Shown here: positions 32,588 through 32,832 of the stretch, piece after piece | How the letters are laid out: each line of letters starts with the position of its first letter | Numbering within the stretch: the stretch's first letter is position 1 | From: Elusimicrobia bacterium CG1_02_56_21 | GTDB taxonomy: Bacteria > Elusimicrobiota > Elusimicrobia > Elusimicrobiales > UBA9959 | Direction of reading: 5' to 3' | Length of the DNA stretch: 32,832 nt | NCBI GenBank assembly: GCA_001871115.1 | Contig: MNUR01000111.1 | Coordinates: 51,538 to 84,369, forward strand | Made by a program: the position numbers and the translations under genes | Notes under the pieces: generated by a model | Database searches by the model: none | Told to the model about the DNA's origin: nothing | Seen by the model: the letters and a program-made list of their open reading frames with translations, nothing else

Positions 32588-32762
32588 GTGCTAGGAGCCT
32601 GTCCGACATAAGGCTTTCGTGGCGAAAGTGACGATTTTGTGCCGAGCCGAAGCGACGCGAAACGAGCACCCTCGACGGAGGTGTAAGTTGAGCGGCGCAA
32701 AGGCGCAGGCCAAAAGCGGCAATTGCAGCCGAAATTGCTTATGTCGGACAGGCTCCTAGTGC
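32588..32762. mobile_element. MITE-like element with perfect 21-bp terminal inverted repeats
   Basis: The 167-base element 32592-32758 is bounded by perfect inverted repeats of 21 bases (32592-32612 and 32738-32758; the left one begins TAGGAGCCTGTCCGACATAA). It is flanked on both sides by the direct repeat GTGC (32588-32591 and 32759-32762), which fits a 4-bp target-site duplication. The roughly 125-base interior has no coding frame but holds short palindromes such as TTTCG-TGG-CGAAA. Size, repeats and duplication fit a miniature inverted-repeat transposable element moved by a transposase encoded elsewhere. It interrupts the end of the IS30-family transposase gene. Confidence 0.75.
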
Positions 32763-32831
32763 GACAAAATCGTTAAAGACCTCTGCCGGTGTCCGAAAGC
32801 CCAAACACTTTCTGGGCCGATTATTAAGTCA
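32755..32831 (-). pseudogene. C-terminal remnant of an IS30-family transposase
   Basis: Read on the minus strand from the window edge the frame gives LNNRPRKCLGFRTPAEVF followed by NDFVAL, matching the highly conserved C-terminus of IS30-family integrase-type transposases. The codon immediately before LNN is TGA, where the family commonly has Arg (CGA); a C-to-T change would explain it. The frame then runs into the MITE-like element inserted at GTGC and stops in its inverted repeat. Both defects suggest a dead copy, although the rest of the gene lies outside the window. The IS30 end itself should lie around 32555-32590. Confidence 0.7.
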
Positions 32832-32832
32832 C

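Noticed and set aside
32452..32700. 82-codon minus-strand frame at the right end
   Set aside because: It begins inside the MITE-like element and overlaps the response-regulator start region; chance frame.
1..32832. CRISPR array or tRNA genes
   Set aside because: No regularly spaced direct repeats with unique spacers were seen. The TTCGAA-like matches noticed fall inside protein-coding genes without cloverleaf potential.

Overview
The window reads as a chromosomal segment of a diderm (Gram-negative-type) bacterium. It has a LolC/LolD lipoprotein exporter, a lipobox lipoprotein and a secreted barrel-like protein. Coding density is very high, with many 4-base ATGA or TAATG overlaps between genes, GC is fairly high, and Ile is often encoded by ATA. 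The gene mix (McsA/McsB arginine kinase, ferredoxin-fused EtfA, histidine catabolism, YtrA-type ABC operon) would fit Elusimicrobiota or a related lineage. That placement is inference: the window has no rRNA or other phylogenetic anchor. I found no tRNA, rRNA or CRISPR array.

Layout. (1) 1-335 holds a possible 28-residue membrane peptide on the minus strand and a strong plus-strand promoter with a palindromic operator; I see nothing else between 150 and 278. (2) 336-3453 (+) is a three-gene overlapping operon: YtrA-type GntR regulator, ABC ATPase, and a membrane protein with a large repeat-rich C-terminal domain. Everything after this is on the minus strand. (3) 16751 down to 3450 is one long co-oriented run: sensor kinase, CHASE2 adenylate/guanylate cyclase, DUF3307 membrane protein, DnaQ-like exonuclease, hutH, hutU, CsgG-like lipoprotein, yajQ, a 164-bp region with strong RNA-folding potential, hutI, HAD phosphatase, SIS-domain protein. 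(4) 22230 down to 16852 holds ftcD, acyl-CoA dehydrogenase, etfB and ferredoxin-etfA. (5) 26038 down to 22565 is an envelope operon: PIG-L deacetylase, WecA/MraY-type phosphotransferase, dipeptide epimerase, secreted barrel-like protein. (6) 26949-26152 is an ExeA-type AAA ATPase. (7) 32470 down to 27073 is a tightly overlapping run: response regulator, lysS, lolC, lolD, mcsA, mcsB. (8) The right edge holds the C-terminal end of an IS30-family transposase with an in-frame stop, interrupted by a 167-bp MITE-like element with perfect terminal inverted repeats and a 4-bp target duplication.

How it works together. HutH, HutU, HutI and FtcD make up a complete route from histidine to glutamate with the one-carbon unit passed to tetrahydrofolate. 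FtcD sits at the head of an operon encoding an acyl-CoA dehydrogenase and an electron-transfer flavoprotein whose alpha subunit carries two [4Fe-4S] ferredoxin motifs, like caffeyl-CoA reductase. This suggests that amino-acid (glutamate) fermentation is coupled to enoyl-CoA reduction, possibly with flavin-based electron bifurcation. The most unexplained signals are non-coding: the folded region upstream of hutI, a promoter-to-terminator unit upstream of ftcD, two related intergenic inverted-repeat elements, a heptad-repeat hairpin before etfB, and the MITE at the right end.
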